Shown: positions 39,384 through 49,635 of the stretch, piece after piece
Layout of the letters: each line of letters begins with the position of its first letter
Position numbering within the stretch: position 1 is the stretch's first letter
Assembly: GCA_002007465.1 (NCBI GenBank)
Contig: LNAC01000230.1
Span: forward strand, 1,638,896-1,702,895
Length of the DNA stretch: 64,000 nucleotides
Origin: Ailurus styani
Taxonomy: Eukaryota > Chordata > Mammalia > Carnivora > Ailuridae
Direction: 5' to 3'
Notes under the pieces: generated by a model
Told to the model about the DNA's origin: nothing
What the model saw: only the letters and a program-made list of their open reading frames with translations
Database searches by the model: none
Translations under genes and position numbers: made by a program

Positions 39384-40178
39384 TTTCACCATCAAGCAAA
39401 AGCTCTAATTTGGGAAAACTTGTACGTTTTAGTGCAATCTTGACAACCTCCCAATACTTAAAGGCTTTTCTGATGAGAATGTAGTGACCTTAATATATAT
39501 GATATTTTGATGTTGTACAATGAAGTGTTAAACTTTGGCAGATCTGCCTAACTCAGTGAGCCAGTATTTTTCAAATGATTAATGCAGTATGATACAAAAT
39601 CACACAATGGCTAAAGATCTACTTGAAGTACAGGAAAGATTTTATTGTAACAGAAAATAAAAACTTAATTGATATGGTTTCAGATTCCATATTGTGGCTA
39701 ACCTTTAAGAAACTATCACTTGTCAAATTTTTGTGTAGTATGAGAGAAAAATAGCCTCAATTATGTGAAAAGCATATTAAAACACTTTTTTTTCCAATTG
39801 TATATCTGTGCGAGGCCAAATCTTCATCAATCTAACCAGACTGAGTGCAGAAGTCTATATGAGAATCCAGCTGTCTGCTATTAAGTCAGAAATTAAGGAG
39901 ATTTGCAAAATGTGAAACAGTGTTACTCATCCCACTAAAATATTTTGTTTTGGAAAACACATCACTTTTCTTAGGAAAAAAATACATGTGAACACATGAT
40001 GACTTTATTAGTAGTATTTTAAATGAAATAGTAAACAAATATTATTTAAAATCCTGTTTTCACTTCTGATATGATTAACAACAGATACAATTCACATAAA
40101 TAAGTCTCTTTGGGGCTTCTATAAGTTTTAATTTTTATAATTTTAAAAGAGTCCTGACACTAAAACATCTGGTCTATA
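39384..40178 (+). pseudogene. hAT transposase relic, part 2 (C-terminus and 3' end)
   Basis: The coding sense resumes at 'aatttgggaaaacttgtacg'. The hAT C-terminal dimerisation region can be read around 39680-39830 (LTFKKLSLVKF, then YLCEA) with frame breaks. The 3' UTR follows, ending near 'gagtcctgacactaaaacat', a decayed right terminus. Flanks aataaaatttacac (32648) and aataaatttaaaac (39371) suggest the target duplication of the intervening 6.7 kb insertion. Confidence 0.85.
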
Positions 40179-40260
40179 CCAACACCCAAAATAATCTGAA
40201 AATAATAACTTGTAAGCAAATTATAAACAAATTTAGCTATAATTAAAAATAATACTTATT

Positions 40261-40456
40261 GGGCGCCTGGGTGGCTCAGTGGGTTAAAGCCTCTGCTTTC
40301 TGCTCAGGTCATGATCTCAGGGTCCTGGGATCGAGGCCCGCATCCGGCTCCCTGCTCGGCGGGGAGCCTGCTTCCCCCTCTCTCTCTCTGCCTGACTCTC
40401 TGCCTCCTTGTGATCTCTCTCCCTCTGTGAAATAAATAAATAAAATCTTAAAAAAA
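40261..40456 (+). mobile_element. Young mustelid-type SINE
   Basis: It has a nearly consensus head 'gcgcctgggtggctcagtgg', a full CT tract and (aaat)n. Among the least decayed copies in the window. Confidence 0.97.
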
Positions 40457-40504
40457 ATATTTATTAATAATAATTTATTAATTCACCAGTTACTATGTGT
40501 TCTA

Positions 40505-41250
40505 TATGCTGGAGTCACAGCAAAGATAATGTTATTGCTCAGCTTAAAACTCCTTAGTGGCTTCCCACAGCCCTGAGGATCAAGTATATATCTTAATTTC
40601 ACTTGCAATATCCTTGATGATCTTGTTCCTGTGAAACTCCTAGCTTCATGCCACCCCCCTTCCATAACATTCTATGCTCTGTTCCTTCATAGCATTATGA
40701 GACTTTACACATGCTGTGCTTTCTGTCTGGAAACCATCCCCTTGCTTTAACTTCCTTCCAGAAGCCTTTCCTTCTTCCCCAAGTCTGAAATGGATCCCAT
40801 TCTAGAATGTCCTATAGCTCTCTGCACTTCTGTCACCATGGCACTTACCACACTGAATTGTAATTGCATCTTTTAACCTCTGTCTTCCTCCACAAGAGTG
40901 TAAGCTTTGTGAAGGCATAGACATATGCAGGGTTTTTTTTTTAAGATTTTATTTATTTATTTTGAGAGAGAGAGAGAGAGCACCCATGTGAGCCGGGGGG
41001 GGTGTGTGCAGAGGGAGAGAGAATCTCAAGCAGACTCCCTGCTGAGTTGTAGAGTCCAACACAGGGCTTGATCTCATGACCCTGAGATCATGACCTGAGC
41101 CAAAATCAAGAGCTGGGTGCTTAACCAACTGAGCTGCCCAGGAGCCCTCAGACAAAAGCAGTCTTGTTCATCATTGCATTTCCCATCTTTAACAAAGCAC
41201 TCCATTTGTGAGGTGATTAATAAATGTTTATTTGTTGAATGAATGACAAG
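40505..41250 (+). repeat. L2 3' region, split by a SINE
   Basis: 'gtggcttcccacagccctga', 'tgctttctgtctggaaacca', 'gagtgtaagctttgtgaagg' before the SINE and 'aataaatgtttatttgttga' after it give a long L2 with its true terminus at about 41245. Confidence 0.9.
40931..41149 (-). mobile_element. Carnivore SINE inside the L2
   Basis: Antisense, with a GA tract expanded next to the tail and a G-run. Flanks agacatatgcag / agacaaaagcag (40919 and 41150) are a decayed duplication. Confidence 0.94.
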
Positions 41251-41569
41251 CAATAAAATGCTACACAGCATATGTATTAATATGTTAGTAGTAGGACATC
41301 GGTAAGAATTTCAGAATAAGAACTTGGGAAAATTCTCCGTTCCATAAAAGCAGTGAGAAAAACTGGCAAAAGTGGTCAGAATCAATTCTCTATAGCTCTG
41401 GAAATCAACAAGAGGATTGCAGCAATCTGAGGAGGCATTTATTCAAGAAAATAATGGAATCTTGGTAAGAAAAGTGAGCATCCCATGAAGCTGGTATTAG
41501 CCTGATATGAGAATTAGACAAAGACGTCATATGGAAAGAAAAGTATGTGCAGACAAATATGACTTATGA
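41251..41569. other. Unassigned, perhaps older L1 sequence
   Basis: Some words (gaagctggtattagcctgat at 41488) look like L1 RT region but the alignment breaks. The rest is unclear. Confidence 0.3.
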
Positions 41570-41965
41570 AGACAGACCCCAAAATCCTCAACAGAATACT
41601 AGCAAGCTGGATCCAGGAAGATATCCCTGAGTTTGAACCCCCACTTCATACCACATACAAAAATTCACTCAAAATAGATCAAGACATGAACTCAAGTGCC
41701 AAAACTATAAAACTCTTAGGAAAAAAAAAACAGGTGTAAAGTTGCGTGATCTTGGATTTTTTTGGGCATGACACTGAAAACACAAGCAATGAAAGAAAAA
41801 AGAGGGGAATTTGACTTCATAAAAATTAAAGCACTTTCGTGCTTCGAAGGACACTATTAAGAAAGTGGAAAGGCAACCTCCTATGGGAGATATTTTCAAA
41901 TCGTGTATCTGATGAGGATTTAGTATTGTAAATATCTAAAGAACTCTTACAATTAACAATAAAAT
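41570..41965 (+). mobile_element. L1M ORF2 fragment
   Basis: 'ccaaaatcctcaacagaata', an internal deletion, then 'aactataaaactcttaggaa' and 'cttcataaaaattaaagcac' follow L1 ORF2. Neither a 5' nor a 3' end is present. Confidence 0.88.
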
Positions 41966-42029
41966 AATGGTAGTAGTGATCAGAATCAGAATCAGAATCG
42001 CACATACATGGATGTAGTCTGATGAACCC

Positions 42030-42690
42030 TTTTGCAGCTTGTCACTTACCTGATACTGATCAATCTGAACCTATGCTTCATTTCTCATAGCTTGTTGCTA
42101 TGCATGTGTCTGCTCCTTATTTGCTCCATACGACGAAGACTAGGGTCTGATTTAAGGTATAGTTTCTGGGAATGCATGGTGTACAGAACCGGGGCTGACT
42201 ACCGTGCGCCATCACATGCCACCCTATCACAGAACCCCAAATCACATACAACAATGTCCCTGGAGTCCCAATTTACAAGGAGACCCTGTGCGCGAGCTAC
42301 CATCACACAGCACCGTATGTCAGCAGAGTCCAATTTCAGGGCTTATTTTACTCGCTGCTATTATTGCGGTTGTTAAATTCTGACAGGCTGAAGGAGTAGT
42401 AGACGAGTTAAAAGGGAAAAAATATTAGAGAGCAACATACATCATTTTCGGCCTCCATTGCTCAGGCAAACATGAAAAAACACTGTATTTAACCATGCAC
42501 CGTTCCTATAATTGTACAGGAAGCCGCAGACCTGCTAGGCAGCAGCGCTGTTCGAGACTGTTCCGAGTGGAACTTCAGTCAAACCCATGGCCTTCAGTCT
42601 GTCTAAATAAAGCCACAGTCTCTGACCGATACCCTGAGTTTCTGCTGATTGCCCTGCACTGTAGACAGACCACTGCTGATTGGTTTTAGT
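42030..42690 (+). other. Unassigned, with an LTR-like 3' part
   Basis: Not recognised as a gene. AATAAA at 42605-42610 followed by a GC-mixed 80-base stretch recalls an LTR R/U5 region, but clear TG...CA ends and a duplication were not found. Confidence 0.25.
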
Positions 42691-43233
42691 AAAAGTGATC
42701 ATCAGAACGGCTCAGGAACACTTTTGAGACACATTTTGAAAAGGACATGATTGAAAGGAGAGAACAAATCCGGTGAATGGAGAAGAATTGCGAGCCTGGG
42801 CAGAAATAGCCCAGAGGCTTGTCTTCCTTGGCAATGGCAGCCCCAGACCTTGCTTTCATTGTGACCCTTTGTGCCTCTCCATGTTATTTTCACTCTCTTC
42901 TCTAATCTCGTCCTTTGCCCAGTTCCTCAAGTGTCAGCCATGCTATTGTCCATCCTGGACTCCAGCTACGGAACCTTGGGCATCATCTAAACCGGACTTA
43001 CTCTGCCGCCATATGTTTGGACTCACAGACACACAGATCTGAGAGCTGGCAGGGACTGTGAGGGTGGCTAAGGTAAGTAGGGTGCAGAAGCCCACAGAAG
43101 GACAGGGATTCGCTCATGATCTGCTTCTGGAAGCCCTGGGCGTGCTCAGGTAATGCCACCTCGGCTGACCTTTGCTCTCACCAAGCAGATTTCAGAAGCT
43201 TCCCCAAACACCACACATTCTAAACTCAAACAG
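42691..43233. other. Unassigned intronic sequence
   Basis: No exon or repeat was confidently recognised. Confidence 0.5.
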
Positions 43234-43246
43234 AAATGGCATCTGG

Positions 43247-43450
43247 GGGGCGCCTGGGGGGCTCAGTGGGTTAAGCCTCTGCTTTCAGCTCAGGTCATGA
43301 TCTCAGGGTCCTAGGATTGAGCCCCGCATCGGGCTCTCTGCACATTGGGCTCTCTGCTCAGTGGGGAACTTGCTTCCCCCTCTCCCTCTGCCTGCCTCTC
43401 TGCCTACTTGTGATCTCTCTTTCTGTCAAATTAATAAAAATCTTTAAAAA
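43247..43450 (+). mobile_element. Young mustelid-type SINE with internal duplication
   Basis: 'gggctctctgc' is repeated within the body (43332 and 43350 areas). The 13-base target-site duplication is aaatggcatctgg at 43234-43246 and 43451-43463. Confidence 0.97.
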
Positions 43451-43653
43451 AAATGGCATCTGGATGACTTGCTGTTATGTATTATCTGTACTCCTCTGTC
43501 CTACCATTTAGTGAGAACAATTGAGAGAAGGCTGTTCTAATGCTTACATAGATCATCCAAGAACTGAGGATATTCCAGACTAGTTTCATGAAGTATGTAC
43601 GGTAGGCATCCCCATAACCAGCACTTGGGTTTGGTATAGCCTTTTTACTCTTT

Positions 43654-43871
43654 TTTTTAAAATTAATTTATTTTTTATTTTTTTAAAGATTTTATTTATT
43701 TATTTCACAGAGGGAGAGAGATTACAAGTAGACAGAGAGGCAGGCAGGGGGAGGGGGGAAGCAGGCTCCCTGCTGAGCAGGGAGCCCGATGTGGGCCTCA
43801 ATCCCAGGACTCTGAGATCATGACCTGAGCCGAAAGCAGAGGCTTTAACCCACTGAGCCACCCAGGTGCCC
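43654..43871 (-). mobile_element. Young mustelid-type SINE
   Basis: Antisense and full length. The 16-base target-site duplication is agcctttttactcttt at 43638-43653 and 43872-43887. Confidence 0.97.
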
Positions 43872-43889
43872 AGCCTTTTTACTCTTTAT

Positions 43890-44085
43890 AAAGTACTCAT
43901 CCATGTTATATTATCACACAGGAGCTTTGGAAACCAGCCCCGCGAAGGAAGGTAGTATGCCTATTTTTATGAAGTGAGGTTCCAAGAGGTGAGGGGACTG
44001 CCTCAGGCCACATGGTTAGTAAAAGACAAAATTGGGTCTTGAAGCCAGGGTCTACAACTCCAAACCCTAATGTGTTTGTTTATAG
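43890..44085 (+). repeat. MIR element
   Basis: 'gaagtgaggttccaagaggt', 'aggccacatggttagtaaaa' and 'gggtcttgaagccagggtct' are the MIR core. The SINE at 43654 lies at its 5' side. Confidence 0.85.
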
Positions 44086-44429
44086 TCCCTACTTGAGGAA
44101 GGCCCTTATGGAGTAACTGAGGATCAAAGATTTAGCTAGCTAAAGATTACTTAAAAAACTGCGGTCTTTAAGATGATGGAAAATGCAACGAATGGCAAGA
44201 GAAAGAGCCCTGGCCAACTCTGTTCTCCCTTTCTCCCTTCACAAAGAATGGTCTCAAGTAACACCCAGACTGCATGAATCTCCTGTTGCACTTGGGGGTT
44301 AAAAAGTAGGGGCTGTTTTTATTCATGCTGAAGTAGAAGGAAAACTTTACCTGAAATAGATCTTGGAAGACCCAGATTTGAACTTTAGAAGCCATCTCTT
44401 ACCCTTTCTGAGTCACTGAATCGGAGTTT

Positions 44430-44575
44430 TAAACACCCAGCACTATAGTCGTAGGCTGGTTACTGGGTTTTCATGTCCTTGGTGAGGTCTCTTCTCTCCT
44501 CTGGGCCTCCATTTCCTCACCATGAAACAAAGGGAACTGGATTAAATCATCACTCCCAGCTCTGGCATCTTAAAA
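44430..44575 (+). repeat. MIR-like fragment
   Basis: 'tcctctgggcctccatttcc', 'caccatgaaacaaagggaac' and 'cactcccagctctggcatct' resemble the 3' part of a MIR variant. Confidence 0.65.
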
Positions 44576-46704
44576 TCCCGGGACTCTAAGAGCAGGCCTG
44601 GAGAAGTCATTTCCCTTTGAGAGTAGAGGACATCTCCTTCTTTCCTGATCATTCTGCCATTTTGTCCCTGGAAGTTTTGCAGCAGCCATAAGAATGTATG
44701 ACTTTCTTGGACTTGGACAAGAACTTTGGTCACTGTACCACGATCTTTTAACAGGCTTTGTAATTTAGCACAACAATGTGACAAATAACAATGAAAAATA
44801 TTTTGGGAGGGGGCCACACACAGAGCTGACAGAGGCACCGTCAGATCAGATAGGCCAGAATCTGTCAGGAGAGCTCAATCCGCAGGCCGCGGGGGCTCAG
44901 AGCAGATCTGAGGGTCACGCTACAGAGAGTCTCCTACTGATTTCAGATGCCATTTGTTGGCACCCAGAATATCATACGTAGAAGTAATCCCAGCTCTGCT
45001 ACAGACTCATGTTGGACAAATCTTTTGGCCTCTGCATAACCCAAGAGAAACTGCAGAGCAAGTCTGCTCCAAGGAGGAAAGGGGCTTTCAGTAAAAATCC
45101 CCATCATCAGTTCGCATCCTTCCCACGTGGGGACCGCACACGCGAAACCAGTGGCTTCTATGACAAACTCCTGGTCCAGGCAAGAATGCATGGCAGCTGT
45201 ACAAAACATCTGGATGGGGGACAACTGAAACATACTGTTTCCACTCGAAGAAAAATCAAATTCCTTCATTTTGGAGTCACTTTACAGGGAGTGAGAGTGG
45301 GGCCTCAAAGACAGAAGGCCAGAGGAGAGCAGGTGTGATAAAGAAATGAATTACTTTGAATATGACTGAAGAAGGGAGGGAGGAAAAGCAACACTTGGCT
45401 ACACATAGCTGGTGATAATAATTCTCCCAGCTCTTCCAAGGAGTCAGCCCCCAGATTTCTATCAAGAGGGAGAGAAACAAAATGAGATCCTCACCCTTTA
45501 GAACAAGGGCACAGGTATTACCCCGAGTAACACTGCCACAGAAAACAGGCAGCTAGGAGCCCAGAAGTCCCATTGAGTCACTGGAAAAAGACAGCCTGAT
45601 GATTAGCTTCTTCTGTATTGACTTTCCTTTAGCAACTTTTGATTAACTGACACATCAGCAGGCCTTTTGCTAGCGTCAAGAAAGCATACCTATCAGGGGC
45701 CAGAGAGGGGGAGCAAGGCCGGACATACGAGTGTTCTATCTGCTCAGTTTTATTAAAAACTCATTGCTTGGCGCAAAGATCTATCACAAAAGATTGCTTT
45801 TCTAATAAAGGCAACCTCTTCCTTCTCTGTTTGCTTATCTAGGTTTCTCTCATATACAAAACAGTATCTGACTCAGGTCTTGCCATCCTGCCAGACTTCA
45901 TAATGTACACGAGTCAAAAATGGATTGCTTTGCTCCAGACGTGGGCGGCTTGGCAACGAAGAACACCCGAGCATTTGGGTTCTGACTCTTCCACGAAGGA
46001 CCTCCGGGCAGGCCTCCCTTAGGACACTGCCTCAGCTAGCAACTCCGGGACAGGTGACCTGGATTAGTGAGTCAACATAGCCCTTTAAAAACCAAATAAT
46101 CAAACCATTATAATAAAAACGCAGGAAGTAGTATGACGCTGTGGAGTTTGCATTTGTCCGGATCACTGCATATAAACTTACGCTAATGGCCGAAGAGCGA
46201 GCCAAGCTATCGAGGTGTTCCCTGGAGCCTTTGGCTGTCACCTACTCGTTCGCGTTCTCAGTCACCCATCTACGTGATGTGTCAACTCTCCCATTCCCCT
46301 TCGCATGGGGTCCCCTTCCAGCGAGCAGTCACTCTCCTCTCTCTCTACCATATTAACTCTTGATCCTGTGTGCTCGAACGTTCCTTCTCCCCACCCGCCT
46401 CCATGCTCACACATCTTTGTTTACTCTGTAACGAGGACTTGACTTGAAATGCTTCCTCCACGGGAGTCGCTTCCTATCTGAGTGGCCTTGTATGTTGCCC
46501 GCTGAAAGAGCAAGGGCACCCGTGCGCTCTTCCTACCAAGAACTCTCTCCAGATCTAGCTTCCCTGCCTCTAATTTGCTCCTCTCAGTGTGCTGCGCCCC
46601 TGACTGGCCCGTCAGTCTTTGTATTTACTCTCAGGTTACAGACTTGGCATCATGGGCTGGGAGGCAAGGTCCTAGGTCTCCTGCTGCTGCTTCTCGGAGG
46701 GAAA
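44576..46704. other. Unassigned intronic sequence, possible weak MIR at 44980-45050
   Basis: 'agtaatcccagctctgctac' at 44984 suggests a diverged MIR. The rest, including open frames at 44943-45338, has no recognisable family. Confidence 0.4.
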
Positions 46705-46865
46705 GAAAATGCATGTGATGTGACTTCTCTAAGCCCCAGCCTCCTCATCTGTAGAATGGGGACGATAAGTCCCACTTTGTTTGCTTCTGGTAAGGGTTAA
46801 ATGAAAGAAGCTACACGAAGTGCCTCGCACAGAGCTTGGTACGCAAAAGGAGCTCAGTACACAGC
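46705..46865 (+). repeat. MIR 3' half
   Basis: 'cagcctcctcatctgtagaa', 'taagggttaaatgaaagaag' and 'cagagcttggtacgcaaaag' match MIR. Confidence 0.88.
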
Positions 46866-46950
46866 AGTTCCCTTCCCCCGATCTCTACTGCACCCCCACT
46901 CTCTCACCCTAACCCCTAAAAATCTGAAAAAGTGATACAGGGTGCTCCTT

Positions 46951-47150
46951 GTTTTTTTTTTAAAGATTTTATTTATTTATTTGACAGAGAGACCGCCAGC
47001 AAGAGAGGGAACACAAGCAGGGGGAGTGGGAGAGGGAGAAGTAGGCTTCCTGCCAAGCATGGAGCCCGATGCAGGACTCAATCCCGAGACCCTGGGGTCA
47101 TCACCTGAGCCAAAGGCAGACGCTTAACCAACTGAGCTACCCAGGCACCG
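46951..47150 (-). mobile_element. Carnivore tRNA-Lys SINE
   Basis: Antisense. The 17-base target-site duplication is gatacagggtgctcctt / gatacagggtgcttctt at 46934-46950 and 47151-47167. Confidence 0.97.
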
Positions 47151-47187
47151 GATACAGGGTGCTTCTTAACATACTTTATGCCCCTCC

Positions 47188-47371
47188 TTTTTTTTTTAAA
47201 GATTTTATTAATTTATTTGAGAGAGAGCACAAGAGAATGAGCAGACTGGGCAGGAGGGGCAGAGGAAGAGAGAAGCAGGCTCCCCGCCCACTGTGGGGCT
47301 CCATCCCAGGACCCTGGGATCATGACTAGAGTCAAAGACAGATGCTTAACCGACTGAGCCACCCAGGCATC
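47188..47371 (-). mobile_element. Carnivore tRNA-Lys SINE
   Basis: Antisense and full length. Flanks tatgcccctcct / tatgcttttcct are a decayed duplication. It lies 20 bases from the previous SINE's right duplication. Confidence 0.95.
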
Positions 47372-48999
47372 TATGCTTTTCCTATTGAATCTTTCTTCCC
47401 ACACTTATCTCTAGCCACCTGCTCTCCTCTATACACATCTCTCCCCACCCCCGATCCGGTTCTCTGCTTCCTCACTGGCCCAAGAATGCAATCCAACTAA
47501 ACAAGCTCTAAGGCTCTTGCACGCAGCACTCCTTCTGCCACAGCCTGGGGTCCGATGCTTCTTGGGCAACCAAACTCTGTAACTTGTCCCTCGTGAACAG
47601 GGTAGATCGTGACAGCGCATCACACAGGAGGTATCTTACAGGACCTTCTTCAGGACATTAACTTTGTACTAGATTTTTCTCTGATGAGGGGAGATGCATG
47701 AGAACTAGTGAAACGAAAGACATTTGTCATTTCAATTAAAATCTCTGGGAAGAAAATACTTATTACTACAATCTAGATGAAGCCTTGGCCTTTTGATTAA
47801 AAACATGAAACTGACATATGGTGCCTCCCCATCTCCAGGGAAACAAGCCTTCTAGGTTCTATTTATTTGCTTCTGAAAGTTTTATTGAGTTTCCACTTTG
47901 AGTCCTGCAACCTGTTCTGAAGGCAAGGCAAGGGTAGGTAAGGTGCAAGCCTTCCTCCAACCGCACCCCCGTCCTTCCCCCGCATGGAACAGCCAGACTC
48001 CCTGGCCAGTGGCCTCTGGGGTGAGGCGGATTCCTTTGGCTTGGCTTCTTCCATGAGAGATCCGCCTCCGGAGATAAAACAGCATGTGGCAGGATTTCCC
48101 TCAAAAGGAAACTGCAATCTGTTCTCGCCAGCACATTTTTCTTGAAGAAGAAGAATGAAAAAGAAGGCGAGAGAGGAGATGGGAAGGAGTGAGGGGAGGT
48201 GGAGGAGGAGGAGGAGAGGAAGGAACAGGAGAAGGCAGACAGGGAACCCAGTTCCCTCCTAGGCTATGTTTGTTTTAAGCGAGAGCCAGAAGTCGTTCTG
48301 AGACTCTACTGTAGCTGAGAGCGTACTAGTCCCACGCCATCTGGTTGAGTACCTACCCCCTTTAGCAACGTCCTCTAACAACGAAGACTGGCTATCGCTT
48401 GACTTTGTAAGCTGTCTATCCGATCTGAGACAGTAAGTACATTTTACTCTGAAAGTGAGAAATTAGTTATTTGTATGCGATTTATGAGTGAATACAGCCT
48501 GAGCCAGGAGGAGCGCTATGCCTGAAAAGCTGTGCATTAGCTTTCCTACCAGTGACTTCAACGAATTTTTTTTAATTACTACCCATAAAAGTCAAGTAAA
48601 AAAATGATTAATGATGTTCAGGTCTCTTAATTAGTTCTACGGTCCCCTAATAAGAGTCTAAAAGCAAGGATGTGATTTTATAGAAAGCAGTTTCTTTAGA
48701 AACAGGATCAATTCCTCTCCCCACCAACCTTTCTGTTTTTTTCTTTTTCTCTTCTGGAAAGAATCCAGGCCCTCCCCGACTTACCAGCTCCTGTTTCCAA
48801 ACCTCCCATATACGCAGGCGGCCGGTCCAGTGTGGGAGGCCTGACCTCTCCAGCCGCCATGTTGCCTTCTTGCTGCTGGAGGCAGCTGTGGGGTGGGGGG
48901 CGGGGGTGCGCAGGAAAAGGCAGAAGAACAGGGTCCTTTCTGCCAGGGTTAATGCAAGGCCTCAGGATCCGGGTGGCCTAGTATTGCCAAAGACAGGGG
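47372..48999. other. Unassigned intronic sequence
   Basis: It contains a GA-rich tract (48143-48245), a G-rich patch (48889-48907) and a YY1-like GCCGCCATGTT at 48853-48863. No exon was recognised. Confidence 0.45.
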
Positions 49000-49149
49000 T
49001 CTGGGCCATAGGTTGAGTTCTGGAAATAAGACAGACCCTCTTGCCTCCATTATTCCTTAGTCTCTACCTAAACCCCAAGCTTCTGTGGATCCTTGCCACC
49101 AGTCATGTGTTTCCCACAAACCCTGCCCTCGCCTCTTCAGCAGCTGGAA

Positions 49150-49635
49150 GAGCCTTCATTTAGGCAGAAGTCTTTTAGGACACCTTCCCTGAGCTCTCCA
49201 GGCTAGGTTAGATACCCCCTTAATCTGTCTCCTCCAAATGTCTATACATAGGTCGTCTCTCTTTCTGTGACTGTAGCCTTCACTAGACCAGGAACTCTTT
49301 TGAGGGCAGGTACTAGCTTTTTTACACCTTTTTTTCTAAAAAAAGATTTTATTTATTTACTTGAGAGAGTGTGTGTGTGTGAAGAGAGAGCACAAGGGGC
49401 GGTGGGGAAGGGAAGGGCAGAGGGAGAGGGAGGAGCAGACTCACTGCTGAGCAGGGAGCCCAATGTGGGACTCGATCCCAGGAACCCAAAATCGTGAACT
49501 AAGCCAAAGGCAGACACTTAACCCACTGAGTCACCCGGGCACCCCCTTTTTACATCTTTTTACTCATATCACATGATCCAGTGCAGAACGTATCTAAAGT
49601 ACTCAACAAATACTCATTGAATATATGGAGTAAAA
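49150..49635 (+). repeat. L2 3' region, split by a SINE
   Basis: 'acaccttccctgagctctcc', 'cactagaccaggaactcttt' before the SINE and 'taaagtactcaacaaatact' plus 'cattgaatat' after it fit L2. Confidence 0.82.
49334..49545 (-). mobile_element. Carnivore SINE inside the L2
   Basis: Antisense with a short GT run (49369-49380). Flanks ctttttacacc / ctttttacatc form the duplication. Confidence 0.95.

Noticed and set aside
40261..40340. tRNA-Lys-like heads as tRNA genes
   Set aside because: All such heads belong to SINEs with CT tracts, A-tails and target-site duplications. None folds as a complete tRNA with a proper acceptor stem end.
48889..48907. G-quadruplex
   Set aside because: There are only three clear G-tracts. 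A stable four-tract, three-tetrad structure is not supported.
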